From: Rikenellaceae bacterium
GTDB taxonomy: Bacteria > Bacteroidota > Bacteroidia > Bacteroidales > UBA932
Reading direction: 5' to 3'
DNA length: 64,000 nucleotides
NCBI GenBank assembly: GCA_003542575.1
Contig: DPKJ01000005.1
Coordinates: 62,001-126,000 of the forward strand
A program made the position numbers and the translations under genes. Below, piece by piece: positions 16,827-24,538 of this stretch (position 1 is the stretch's first letter; every line of letters starts with the position of its first letter). The notes beneath the pieces are model-generated. The model was not told the DNA's origin and made no database searches. It saw only the letters and a list, made by a program, of their open reading frames with translations.

Positions 16827-17912
16827 TTATTTAGAAATGTTTCCTGTGATTATGAGGTTGAAAACGGGTCTGGTGGGGGAGTTGGTTATAACCGATAAAA
16901 TCAAACCTTTGTCTCCGGAATCTCCTTCAGTATTTATTGTTACCTCAATATTGCCTGTTTTGCCGGGCTCAATTTTTGAGGGATACCTGGCGGTAACCCT
17001 TTTGTCGCCTGAATCAACTTTGTGTAATAGCAGATTACTCCTTCCAAGGTTTCTTATTGTAAAGTTATGTTTAACCTCGGTGCCGGCCTTAATTCTCCCA
17101 AAGTCGTATGAACTGGATACTGCCATTGGAAGCGGAGCATTTTCCATCTGCTCTTTTGTGTATGAAGAGAAGTTATCACGAATATTTGCTGCGATTCTCA
17201 ATGATTTGCCTTGTACAACAGTGCCATTAACAGCAATGTCTGCTCTATATTCGGTATTTCCCCAATTTTTGGCCTCTTTTGTACTTACCTCAATCTTAAC
17301 TCCTGCTTTGCTGCCTGCACCAATTTTCGAAGGTTGAGCAGTTATGGAAAGTCCTCTCGAAAGATTTGTAAATGAAATGTCTACAGTCCGGTTTGAAGTG
17401 TTGGCAACCTCAATTATTTCACTTTTGTTATCTCCCTGGGCAATGTTTCCTAGATCAATTGAGGACCTTCTGAATGAAACATCTCCGAATTGTTCCGGAA
17501 ACAGCTCTTTTAAAGTTTTTGGCTTATCATGAACAACACCTTTAATTCTCAGAACTACCGGTCTTTGTTCTCCACTTATATAAATTGTAATGGATTTATC
17601 AAAAGGGTAGGGACCTTGATCATTTAAAAAGGTTACATCAATTTTTCCTGTTTTTCCCGGAAGTACGGGGCTTTTGGTCCACACAGGATTTGTGCAGCCA
17701 CATGACGAAATAACTGCTTGTATGATAACTGGCTGGTCACCAATATTTTTAAAGGTAAAAGTACAACTGTGATGGCCGGAGGTGATCATAATATCTCCGA
17801 AATCATGGACAGCTTTATCGAATTCCACTTTGGGCGTTTGGGCGACCATATTATTTGTGCCGAAAGTTATAAAAGCGGCAAGTGAAATGTAAAAAAACAA
17901 AGATCTTCTCAT
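16827..17912 (-). CDS. DUF1573 domain protein, exported
   Basis: The 361-residue exported protein starts at the ATG at 17912 (MRRSLFFYISLAAF), which gives a clean signal peptide ending near NNMVAQ. The longer frame from 17954 would begin upstream of the predicted transcription start. It contains at least two and probably three immunoglobulin-like ASH/DUF1573 domains, the first with VHDFGDIMITSGHHSCTFTFKN and the typical SSCGCTNPVW cysteine motif. Such proteins are common and poorly understood in Bacteroidota; the Cys-Gly-Cys site may bind metal. First gene of an operon with meaB and the metal exporter. Confidence 0.85.
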   Translation of the reverse strand: MRRSLFFYISLAAFITFGTNNMVAQTPKVEFDKAVHDFGDIMITSGHHSCTFTFKNIGDQPVIIQAVISSCGCTNPVWTKSPVLPGKTGKIDVTFLNDQGPYPFDKSITIYISGEQRPVVLRIKGVVHDKPKTLKELFPEQFGDVSFRRSSIDLGNIAQGDNKSEIIEVANTSNRTVDISFTNLSRGLSITAQPSKIGAGSKAGVKIEVSTKEAKNWGNTEYRADIAVNGTVVQGKSLRIAANIRDNFSSYTKEQMENAPLPMAVSSSYDFGRIKAGTEVKHNFTIRNLGRSNLLLHKVDSGDKRVTARYPSKIEPGKTGNIEVTINTEGDSGDKGLILSVITNSPTRPVFNLIITGNISK

Positions 17913-17943
17913 TTTCAATGCTATGATTTTTAAAGTGGTTCTA

Positions 17944-17976
17944 CAAAGATACAATTTGTATTTGTTCTATTCCAAC
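17944..17976 (-). promoter_or_regulatory. Promoter for the DUF1573-meaB-exporter operon
   Basis: On the minus strand GTTG (17973-17976), 21 bases, TATCTTTG (17944-17951). The -7 is exact and the -33 has one mismatch. Predicted start is near 17937, supporting the ATG at 17912. Confidence 0.65.
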
Positions 17977-17992
17977 CTATTTTTTATCTTTG
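17961..17992 (+). promoter_or_regulatory. Promoter for the ferredoxin gene
   Basis: TTTG (17961-17964), 20 bases, TATCTTTG (17985-17992): an exact consensus match, overlapping the divergent promoter of the DUF1573 operon. Transcription would start near 17999, 26 bases before the ATG. Confidence 0.8.
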
Positions 17993-18024
17993 CAACAATC
18001 AAACCAATTTAAAATTTAGTTATA

Positions 18025-18192
18025 ATGGCTTACAAAATTTCTGAAGACTGCACCGCTTGTGGAACTTGCGTTGACGAGTGTCCGGTAGAGGCAATCTCTC
18101 CCGGTGATATCTATGTAATTGATCCAAATATTTGCACAGACTGCGGTACTTGTGCAGATGTATGTCCGGTGAGTGCAATCAGCCCGATGTAA
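18025..18192 (+). CDS. 2[4Fe-4S] ferredoxin, 55 residues
   Basis: Small cytosolic electron carrier. Reading from the ATG at 18025 gives 55 residues with two classic cluster motifs: CTACGTCVDECP near residue 9 and CTDCGTCADVCP near residue 38. Spacing CxxCxxCxxxCP is complete in both halves. The protein is of the short clostridial type used by pyruvate:ferredoxin oxidoreductase and related enzymes; the partner is not encoded nearby. It is a single-gene transcription unit, with an exact promoter 33 bases upstream and a strong terminator 20 bases downstream, which suggests high expression. Confidence 0.96.
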   Translation: MAYKISEDCTACGTCVDECPVEAISPGDIYVIDPNICTDCGTCADVCPVSAISPM

Positions 18193-18212
18193 TTTATTAT
18201 CACAAAAGGATA

Positions 18213-18245
18213 GAGGCTGCCATTTATTGGCAGCCTCTTTTTTTA
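18213..18245 (+). terminator. Rho-independent terminator of the ferredoxin gene
   Basis: Perfect 10-base-pair stem GAGGCTGCCA/TGGCAGCCTC (18213-18222 with 18228-18237), a 5-base loop and a run of T (18238-18244). Confidence 0.9.
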
Positions 18246-18252
18246 TAATTAT

Positions 18253-18768
18253 CTACAAAACCTTTAACCTGTTTTGTGTGTTGTGTAAAATGTGTGTTTT
18301 AAGCAATCGCTCATTTCCAGAGTCTTCGCGGACAGAGGCTTCGAATGTGTAGTCTCCCTTAGGCAGTGTTACCGAGAGTGAAAATGTCCTGATTCCGGGA
18401 ATTTCTGCATTATCTGCACCCTCTGGTACTTCGGGGGTAAGGTTGAGACGTTTAAACTCAACGCCATCTTTCTGTATAATAAGTACAATAGATTTCTCAT
18501 CCCAATTATGTCCGGTGATTGAATAGTACCTGCTGTCAAGAATAAGTATACCTTTTTCAAAAGTAATATCTCTTGTGGTCATAATTCCGGGAAAGGTGAG
18601 ATTTATATGTGGTTGATTCATATATGAAAAATAATCAGAATTTTCTGATTCAGTAAATGAGAGCGCATTCCATGAGACATTTGAGATCGGGTTCTCTTTA
18701 GAACAACTGCTGAGTAAGATCATAAGATTTAAAACCAGTCCGATAAAACATTTTTGAAATTTTAGCAT
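18253..18768 (-). CDS. Hypothetical lipoprotein at the end of the fimbrillin-like operon
   Basis: The 171-residue product has a lipoprotein signal with lipobox LLSSC near residue 23. The mature part is predicted to be beta-rich, with Thr/Ser-rich strands and a segment LPKGDYTFEASVRED near residue 134 that recalls the LPKGLYDFYAVS motif of the upstream fimbrillin-like genes. I do not recognise a named family. Its position 48 bases after the large fimbrillin-family gene suggests an accessory, anchor or assembly role in the same surface structure. That is inference from context only. Confidence 0.7.
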   Translation of the reverse strand: MLKFQKCFIGLVLNLMILLSSCSKENPISNVSWNALSFTESENSDYFSYMNQPHINLTFPGIMTTRDITFEKGILILDSRYYSITGHNWDEKSIVLIIQKDGVEFKRLNLTPEVPEGADNAEIPGIRTFSLSVTLPKGDYTFEASVREDSGNERLLKTHILHNTQNRLKVL

Positions 18769-18816
18769 AATTTAAAATTTAAATAGTTAATAATTAGTAT
18801 TTTATTTGTGATTGCT

Positions 18817-20592
18817 TTAATTCCAGTATATGTAATAGTTGCCTGAATAGACCTCCCCCGGATTTATTATAATTTGAACGGAGTCCAGATTCTGTAGAAT
18901 TTCTTCGTCATTGCCGGAGTTGAAGTAAATTACCTGAGACTCTCCCTCTGTAAAGAGCCAGGGTGTATCGTTATTGTTGCTAAAGCTCAGTGAAAGAGTG
19001 ATTTGTTCTTCATGGTTGAACCCATTATTATTGTAACTGCATATACCACTAACGGTTACAATTGGTAAAATTGCCCTTACAATTTCCATGTCAGACGGAA
19101 CCGGCAATAATACTCTCAGATAAACCACCATTGATGCACTTGTAATCTGGCCGCTTGTCTGATCATAAATGTAGTTTATATGTTTATCAGCATATACTTC
19201 AACTTTCTTATAAACCCTGACTGTACATTCATCACTTAGCAATCCATCAGAAGTGGTTACCTTTATTTGTGTCTCACCACAGCTGTTGCCTGTTACCAAT
19301 CCATTTTGGTTTACTGTTGCAACCAGATTGTTTGTACTGCTCCATATAGCCATTTTTTCCGTAACGTTGTAAGGTTCAATATTCTCACTCAGTTTGAATT
19401 GATTTCCGATACAGATGTTTATATGGTTAAAATCCAATGATATTTTTGAAGGAGAAATGATTTGAGTTAATTGTTCAAATTTTGCTGTGTAGTTCTTGTT
19501 TTGGGAGACTGTCCCCAGAGATGGCTGCCACTCAATGAATTTGAACCCCGGGTTGGCAACAGCTGTAAGTGTTGGGATAGATCCATATTCATATAATCCC
19601 TCTCCGCCTGTAATTCCTCCATCCGGGGGATCTGACAATGCCGTAATTGTGTAACTCCTTGTATTAAGCATGCTTATATTAACTCTCTGAGAGCTTTCTG
19701 AAATTGAACTGCCTTCAAAAAAAATTGTCTCTCTCAGATGTGCACCCCTTGGAATATTAAAATTATCTGTTGTGTTTTCTCCCGGGTAATAGATGAATTT
19801 TACCTCGCCCTGTTTTGACTGACTTGCATATTCGGTTGTTATAACTGCATAAGTATAAAGGTTTTCCTGAGTGTGAGGCTTTTTATCACTCTGTTCATTC
19901 AAACCGGGTATTGTGCCTTTAAGGTTTTCAAACATGTACAGGGGTGTGGCGCTATTGTGGGACGGAGGCTCTGTATTGGAAAAAATTGACTCTCCTTGTC
20001 CGACAGGATTTCCCTCTCCGGCTTTGTTGGCAGAGAGAAAGCTACACCAGAGAGGTACATTCATTAGCTCGATAGACCGTATATTTATCGAGACATCAGC
20101 ATCAAGTCTGCTTTTGTCAAATACAAATGTTATTTTAGCGGTAAGCGTGTTTAACTCCACCACTACCTCTACGCCTCCTCCATTATTGAAAAATGTAGCC
20201 TCTCCTGTGTAAACCGGGTAGTTCCCGGAGCCTGTACTGCATGTTGTACCGGACTCTCTTGCCATACTTAAAGTTGAAAATTGAGATGGGTCTATACCTT
20301 GTACATTTGCAATTGCAACCAATGTAATGTGACCCTTAGGAGGTCTCAGTTCAATGCCTGTTATTGATTTAAATGATTTGTGAATTAAGAGATTTTCTTC
20401 ACTGTTGTATAGAAAAATTTCAAGGTTATTAATGTTGTCTGATATTCCGGCAGACTTGCTTGGGGGCTGATCGGCCTGTCTGAGCACAATTTTTACTGAA
20501 TCATTCTCCGGATTTTTTTCCGGATAGCAGGAGCTAAGACAATAGACTGTTAAAACAACCCCAATAAGGTTTATCATGCTCAGAGTTCTCAT
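18817..20592 (-). CDS. Large fimbrillin-family lipoprotein with Ig-like BIG_2 domain
   Basis: At 591 residues this is the largest gene of the cluster. It has a lipobox near LSSC (about 22) and an N-terminal Mfa/FimA-like region at about 30-310 (INNLEIFLYNSEENLLIHKS resembles fimbrillin N-domains). An InlB-type B-repeat follows at about 312-370 (YTITALSDPPDGG to FIEWQPS). A bacterial Ig-like (BIG_2) domain lies at about 375-455 (SKISLDFNHINICIGNQFKL to TSDGLLSDECTV), and a C-terminal beta domain completes it. The modular stalk-like build suggests a tip or adhesin subunit on the cell surface. Only 2 bases separate it from the preceding gene. Binding target unknown. Confidence 0.72.
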   Translation of the reverse strand: MRTLSMINLIGVVLTVYCLSSCYPEKNPENDSVKIVLRQADQPPSKSAGISDNINNLEIFLYNSEENLLIHKSFKSITGIELRPPKGHITLVAIANVQGIDPSQFSTLSMARESGTTCSTGSGNYPVYTGEATFFNNGGGVEVVVELNTLTAKITFVFDKSRLDADVSINIRSIELMNVPLWCSFLSANKAGEGNPVGQGESIFSNTEPPSHNSATPLYMFENLKGTIPGLNEQSDKKPHTQENLYTYAVITTEYASQSKQGEVKFIYYPGENTTDNFNIPRGAHLRETIFFEGSSISESSQRVNISMLNTRSYTITALSDPPDGGITGGEGLYEYGSIPTLTAVANPGFKFIEWQPSLGTVSQNKNYTAKFEQLTQIISPSKISLDFNHINICIGNQFKLSENIEPYNVTEKMAIWSSTNNLVATVNQNGLVTGNSCGETQIKVTTSDGLLSDECTVRVYKKVEVYADKHINYIYDQTSGQITSASMVVYLRVLLPVPSDMEIVRAILPIVTVSGICSYNNNGFNHEEQITLSLSFSNNNDTPWLFTEGESQVIYFNSGNDEEILQNLDSVQIIINPGEVYSGNYYIYWN

Positions 20593-20594
20593 CC

Positions 20595-21482
20595 TTAATC
20601 TTCCGTTAAAATAATATCACCAATTGTTTGTGTTGTCCAATCCTGGATTACAGAGCCTGTGAAACTCATGGAATTTGCACCAACACTAAGGTTAAGAGAG
20701 TAAAGTATACCTCCGTTTAATGTCTGCTGTGGGACAGTTGCCCTGTAAACCTTGTTGGTAACGCTTACTCCTCCGATTATTGCATTTACAGTTACCTCTA
20801 CCTCCATTGCAAACAATTCGGCCGGCAGAATTATCCAAAAATATTTTCCGTTGTTTAGTGGAATTGTGATAAAAGGTTCTTTTTCAGAAGAGTATCCGAT
20901 TATGCCCGTTTGTAAATTCATGGTTGAAGTTGCAATCGGTTTTGGAGGAGTAATTCTTACTGAAGTTACATTCAAATCTTCTACCCCTTCAACGGAGTTT
21001 AATTTGATATCTATTCCCACAGCCCTGTGGCTGAGTGAAAAACTTACGGCTGCACCCTCATTTATGGTTGTTTGTTTTGCCCAAATGTAGTCTTTACCGT
21101 TTTCAAGGATTTGAGAATGCCCGGAATCAAACTCAATCTCAGGGTTGAGGTTATTATTGAGTGAGACTGCATAGAAATCGTACAAACCCTTTGGTAAAAC
21201 AATAGACCCCGTAGGAGTAAGATTACCGGAAGAGCCGGCCGTGGCCAGCTTAGGTGTTCCCGCCAATGGAAACGACAGTGATAATTCTGAACCCGAGTTA
21301 TAGCAGTAAATTTTGACCTTGTTTCCCGAAGGGAACTCGCTCTCTCCCTTTGTGAAATAGTTTGTGTTGTATGAGGCATAAAACTTTGTCTCCCTCACAT
21401 CTAAATCATTCCCCTCTTTTTTGCAGGATAATAAAAAAAACATAACCAACGTTATTGTCAACTGCACAGTTCTCTTTCTCAT
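20595..21482 (-). CDS. Fimbrillin-family lipoprotein (Mfa_like_1 type)
   Basis: The 295-residue protein has a lipoprotein signal (lipobox FFLLSC near residue 20) and the fold pattern of the fimbrillin-like family found in Bacteroidales. It includes VKIYCYNSGSEL, then LPKGLYDFYAVS, then DYIWAKQTTI, the hydrophobic strand FSLSHRAVGIDIKL and, near the end, GGILYSLNLSVG followed by WTTQTIGDI. Such proteins form or cap type V pili after lipoprotein export and protease-driven strand exchange. The next gene upstream (21496-22392) is a clear but diverged paralogue. The adjoining lipoprotein gene starts 2 bases after its stop. Confidence 0.82.
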   Translation of the reverse strand: MRKRTVQLTITLVMFFLLSCKKEGNDLDVRETKFYASYNTNYFTKGESEFPSGNKVKIYCYNSGSELSLSFPLAGTPKLATAGSSGNLTPTGSIVLPKGLYDFYAVSLNNNLNPEIEFDSGHSQILENGKDYIWAKQTTINEGAAVSFSLSHRAVGIDIKLNSVEGVEDLNVTSVRITPPKPIATSTMNLQTGIIGYSSEKEPFITIPLNNGKYFWIILPAELFAMEVEVTVNAIIGGVSVTNKVYRATVPQQTLNGGILYSLNLSVGANSMSFTGSVIQDWTTQTIGDIILTED

Positions 21483-21495
21483 AATTTTGTTTTTT

Positions 21496-22392
21496 TTAGT
21501 TGTTTATTGATTTGAATATTATATGGTTATCTACTGTATAGGTAGGATAAAACCTTAATTCTGTTTTAATTGTCAAATCACGTTTAATTTTAATTGTCAG
21601 TTCATAAGAGTTGCCACCAGTAAATTGTTTGTCGATTTCACCAAAAAATGTTTTGTGAACAGGCACACTCCCCTCTGTTAACACTGCAGCATCAAATTCA
21701 AAAGTGAGTTTGGCGAGGCAGGGTAGCATAAGAGCCTCTCTTGAGTTTCCATATCCTTCAATTAGGGAGAGGTTTTGGGTATTATTCGATGATGAGATAT
21801 ATCCATCGGCAAGGCTCAGGAAATTGGAATGAGTTTCGGGTAGTGTCATTCTAAAAGAGTTAACAATAACTGAGGTGCTGATATCTTCAGCCGATATGTT
21901 AACCAAAAGTCTGCATGCTAAATGGTTAAAAGACAAAGTAACTTGTTCACTTTTAAGCAATATAACATTCTCTCTTTTAGCCCACAGGTAATCTTGTCTG
22001 TTAACTAAACCGGTTGCTGTTCCCTGAAAGATGTTTAGAAATAACGGAAAGGGGGTATTGTCAGATACTGAGTATATATCATAAATACCTTTTGGAAGAA
22101 AAATCCCCTTTTCCGGAATGAGTTCACTGCCACAATACGAAGTTGCAATTATGGGGCTTCCTCCAATATAAGGCCAAAATGTCTTACTGTTAAAAATATA
22201 AATTGTGGTTTTAAATCCATATGGAAAGTAAGATGCCTTACTGTCAGCTTCTTCAGTTGGTTCATGTTTGACTTTTGAGCTTATAAATTCAAGAGTCAGG
22301 TAATTGTATCTATTATTCTCTTCAATATTTATGTTCCTGCAGCTGCACAGTAAATGCAGAATGAGAACAATCCATGCTGTACAGATTTTCAT
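21496..22392 (-). CDS. Fimbrillin-family lipoprotein, first gene of the operon
   Basis: A 298-residue lipoprotein (lipobox LLCSC near residue 17) and paralogue of the following gene. Shared features in the same order are TTIYIFNSKTFW, LPKGIYDIYSVSDN, DYLWAKRENV, LSFNHLACRLLVNI and a GGNSYELTIKIKRD strand. The two proteins are diverged enough to be different subunits rather than a recent duplication. It is the promoter-proximal gene, with an exact -7 element 27 bases upstream and two palindromes further up. Confidence 0.8.
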   Translation of the reverse strand: MKICTAWIVLILHLLCSCRNINIEENNRYNYLTLEFISSKVKHEPTEEADSKASYFPYGFKTTIYIFNSKTFWPYIGGSPIIATSYCGSELIPEKGIFLPKGIYDIYSVSDNTPFPLFLNIFQGTATGLVNRQDYLWAKRENVILLKSEQVTLSFNHLACRLLVNISAEDISTSVIVNSFRMTLPETHSNFLSLADGYISSSNNTQNLSLIEGYGNSREALMLPCLAKLTFEFDAAVLTEGSVPVHKTFFGEIDKQFTGGNSYELTIKIKRDLTIKTELRFYPTYTVDNHIIFKSINN

Positions 22393-22418
22393 AGTTGCTT
22401 AGGATTTTTAATTCCAAA

Positions 22419-22426
22419 CAAATCTA
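22419..22426 (-). promoter_or_regulatory. -7 element of the fimbrillin-like operon
   Basis: TAGATTTG on the minus strand matches TAnnTTTG. The matching -33 position, 19 bases upstream, reads TTTT instead of TTTG, so basal activity may be low. Predicted transcription start is near 22412, 20 bases before the ATG. Confidence 0.45.
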
Positions 22427-22465
22427 TTCTTAGTTTTAATGAAATAAAAGCCTGAAAATCCGAAA

Positions 22466-22497
22466 TATAGAATTCTATAAAATGTTTTTACATTTTA
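22466..22497. promoter_or_regulatory. Two adjacent palindromes between the fimbrillin operon and serS
   Basis: TATAGAATTCTATA (22466-22479) is a perfect 14-base palindrome. It is followed at once by an 8-base-pair inverted repeat TAAAATGT/ACATTTTA with a TTTT loop (22478-22497). They lie about 60 bases upstream of the predicted fimbrillin operon start and could be an operator. There is no direct evidence of function. Confidence 0.3.
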
Positions 22498-22538
22498 AGA
22501 TATTTTATCCTTTTCTGTCTTGAGTAGATTAATTTTTT

Positions 22539-22546
22539 TAACTTTG
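22539..22546 (+). promoter_or_regulatory. -7 element for serS
   Basis: TAACTTTG matches TAnnTTTG exactly, 28 bases before the serS ATG. The -33 position has only a weak TCTG at 21 bases. Confidence 0.5.
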
Positions 22547-22574
22547 GCAACTTAAAATTCACATTTATTTTACG

Positions 22575-23843
22575 ATGTTAAACATTAAACTCCTCAGGGA
22601 TAATCCCGCTTTTGTGGCCGAGCGCCTTGCCGTAAAAAATTTCGATGCTAAAGAGATTATTGAAAAAATTCTTGATCTGGATGTTAAAAGAAGAAATTCC
22701 CAGACAGAAGCTGATACTATACTGGCAGAGCAGAATTCTATATCACGTGAAGTTGGAAAGCTGATGAAGGATGGTAATAAAGCTGAAGCGGAGATTGCAA
22801 AGGAGCGTGTTGCTCAGCTTAAAGAGTTATCTAAAGAGTTGGAAAGCAAAACAGAAGAGTATTCAAACGAGCTTAATGAGTTGATTCTTCTTTTACCAAA
22901 CCTTCCACATATCTCTGTCCCTGCAGGCAAAACTCCCGAAGATAATTTAATTGTCAGGGGAGGTGGCGAAATACCTAAACTTGAATATGGAATCCCTCAC
23001 TGGGATCTTGCAAAGAGATATGACATTATCGACTTTGATCTTGGAGTAAAGCTTACTGGTGCAGGTTTTCCTGTTTACAAAGGAAAGGGTGCCAAAATAC
23101 AGAGAGCTCTTATTTCATATTTTCTTGACAGAAACACTGAGGCTGGATATACCGAAGTACAACCACCTTTGATGGTAAATGAGGCATCGGGTTACGGAAC
23201 CGGTCAATTACCTGATAAGGGTGAACAGATGTACCATGTTGGTCTCGATAATTTTTACCTGATTCCTACAGCCGAAGTTCCTGTTACCAATATATACAGA
23301 GATGTTATTCTTTCAATGAGTGATATGCCAGTGAAAGTCACTGCATACACACCATGTTTCAGAAGAGAGGCCGGATCATACGGTAAAGATGTGAGAGGGC
23401 TTAACCGCCTTCACCAGTTTGATAAAGTAGAAATTGTACAGGTATGCCATCCTGATAAATCATATGATGCACTTGAGCAGATGGTTTCTCATGTGGAGTC
23501 AATCGTTAGCTCTCTGGGTCTTCCTTATAGAATTCTTAAACTCTGCGGAGGCGACATGAGCTTTACATCTGCACTAACATATGATTTTGAAGTATACTCT
23601 GCTGCTCAGGGAAGATGGCTGGAGGTAAGCTCGGTTTCAAACTTTGAGACATTCCAGTCAAACAGACTCAAACTTAGATATAAAGATGAAAATGGCAAAC
23701 CGCAACTTGCTCATACTCTCAACGGAAGCTCGTTAGCATTGCCAAGAATTCTTGCCGCTATTCTTGAAAATTATCAAACAGCTGATGGCATTGAGGTGCC
23801 TGAAGTTCTGAAACAATACACCGGATTCTCAAAGATTGACTAA
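22575..23843 (+). CDS. serS: Seryl-tRNA synthetase
   Basis: Class II synthetase that charges tRNA-Ser (and tRNA-Sec where present) with serine. The 422 residues comprise the N-terminal antiparallel coiled-coil arm (about 30-105) and the catalytic core. The motif 2 loop is CFRREAGSYGKDVRGLNRLHQF, motif 3 is LNGSSLALPRILAAILENYQ, and the TAEVPVTN serine-site segment is present. Length is normal. ruvC follows after 7 bases and is probably co-transcribed. No T-box or other leader is visible, as expected for this phylum. Confidence 0.97.
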   Translation: MLNIKLLRDNPAFVAERLAVKNFDAKEIIEKILDLDVKRRNSQTEADTILAEQNSISREVGKLMKDGNKAEAEIAKERVAQLKELSKELESKTEEYSNELNELILLLPNLPHISVPAGKTPEDNLIVRGGGEIPKLEYGIPHWDLAKRYDIIDFDLGVKLTGAGFPVYKGKGAKIQRALISYFLDRNTEAGYTEVQPPLMVNEASGYGTGQLPDKGEQMYHVGLDNFYLIPTAEVPVTNIYRDVILSMSDMPVKVTAYTPCFRREAGSYGKDVRGLNRLHQFDKVEIVQVCHPDKSYDALEQMVSHVESIVSSLGLPYRILKLCGGDMSFTSALTYDFEVYSAAQGRWLEVSSVSNFETFQSNRLKLRYKDENGKPQLAHTLNGSSLALPRILAAILENYQTADGIEVPEVLKQYTGFSKID

Positions 23844-23850
23844 TCAATAT

Positions 23851-24441
23851 ATGAAACCTGATAAGGTTATATTGGGCATCGACCCCGGTACTCAGATGTT
23901 GGGGTGGGGAGTGATTGGTCTATACGGAAATAAGACTCGTTATATTTCAATGGGTGTTTTTAACCTAAAAAAAGAGATTGACCATTTTTCAAAGATTGCT
24001 TCTGTTTACAGGGAGGTTGACGCATTAATCGTCAAATACAAGCCGGACGAACTTGCCATTGAGGCCCCTTTCTATGGAAAAAACATTCAATCGATGCTCA
24101 AACTTGGAAGAGCCCAGGGTGCAGCGATATCAGCAGCACTTAACCACAATATGCCTATTACTGAGTATGCACCAAAAAAGGTGAAGATGTCTATAACCGG
24201 AAAAGGTGCTGCATCAAAAGAGCAGGTTGCGACAGTTCTTTTAAGTATACTGGCTGTTGAAGATAAACCAGGTTCATATGATGCTACCGACGGCCTTGCC
24301 GTTGCTTTCTGTCATTGTTTAAACAGGTCATCACTCATAAATGAATCAACAGCAAAATCAAGCTTATCCGGAACTTCAAAGGGAAAAGCCGGGGGTAGCT
24401 GGGATGCCTTTGTAAAAAACAATCCTTCCAGAATAAAATAA
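23851..24441 (+). CDS. ruvC: Holliday junction endonuclease RuvC
   Basis: Dimeric resolvase that cuts Holliday junctions in concert with RuvAB. The four acidic catalytic residues are visible in GIDPGT (near residue 10), LAIEAPFYGKN (near 70) and YDATDGLAVAFCH (near 140). The reading frame extends to a TTG at 23836 inside serS, but the ATG at 23851 (MKPDKVILGID) fits the family N terminus, giving 196 residues. The last 30 residues form a flexible tail not seen in E. coli. Confidence 0.95.
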   Translation: MKPDKVILGIDPGTQMLGWGVIGLYGNKTRYISMGVFNLKKEIDHFSKIASVYREVDALIVKYKPDELAIEAPFYGKNIQSMLKLGRAQGAAISAALNHNMPITEYAPKKVKMSITGKGAASKEQVATVLLSILAVEDKPGSYDATDGLAVAFCHCLNRSSLINESTAKSSLSGTSKGKAGGSWDAFVKNNPSRIK

Positions 24442-24538
24442 TCTCAATTTTTCTACAACCATATTTAACTTTTGGCTGTTTTAACAGTCAAATAAATGTT
24501 TATTGGCAAAACATAATAATTGTAACTAAATAATAGAT

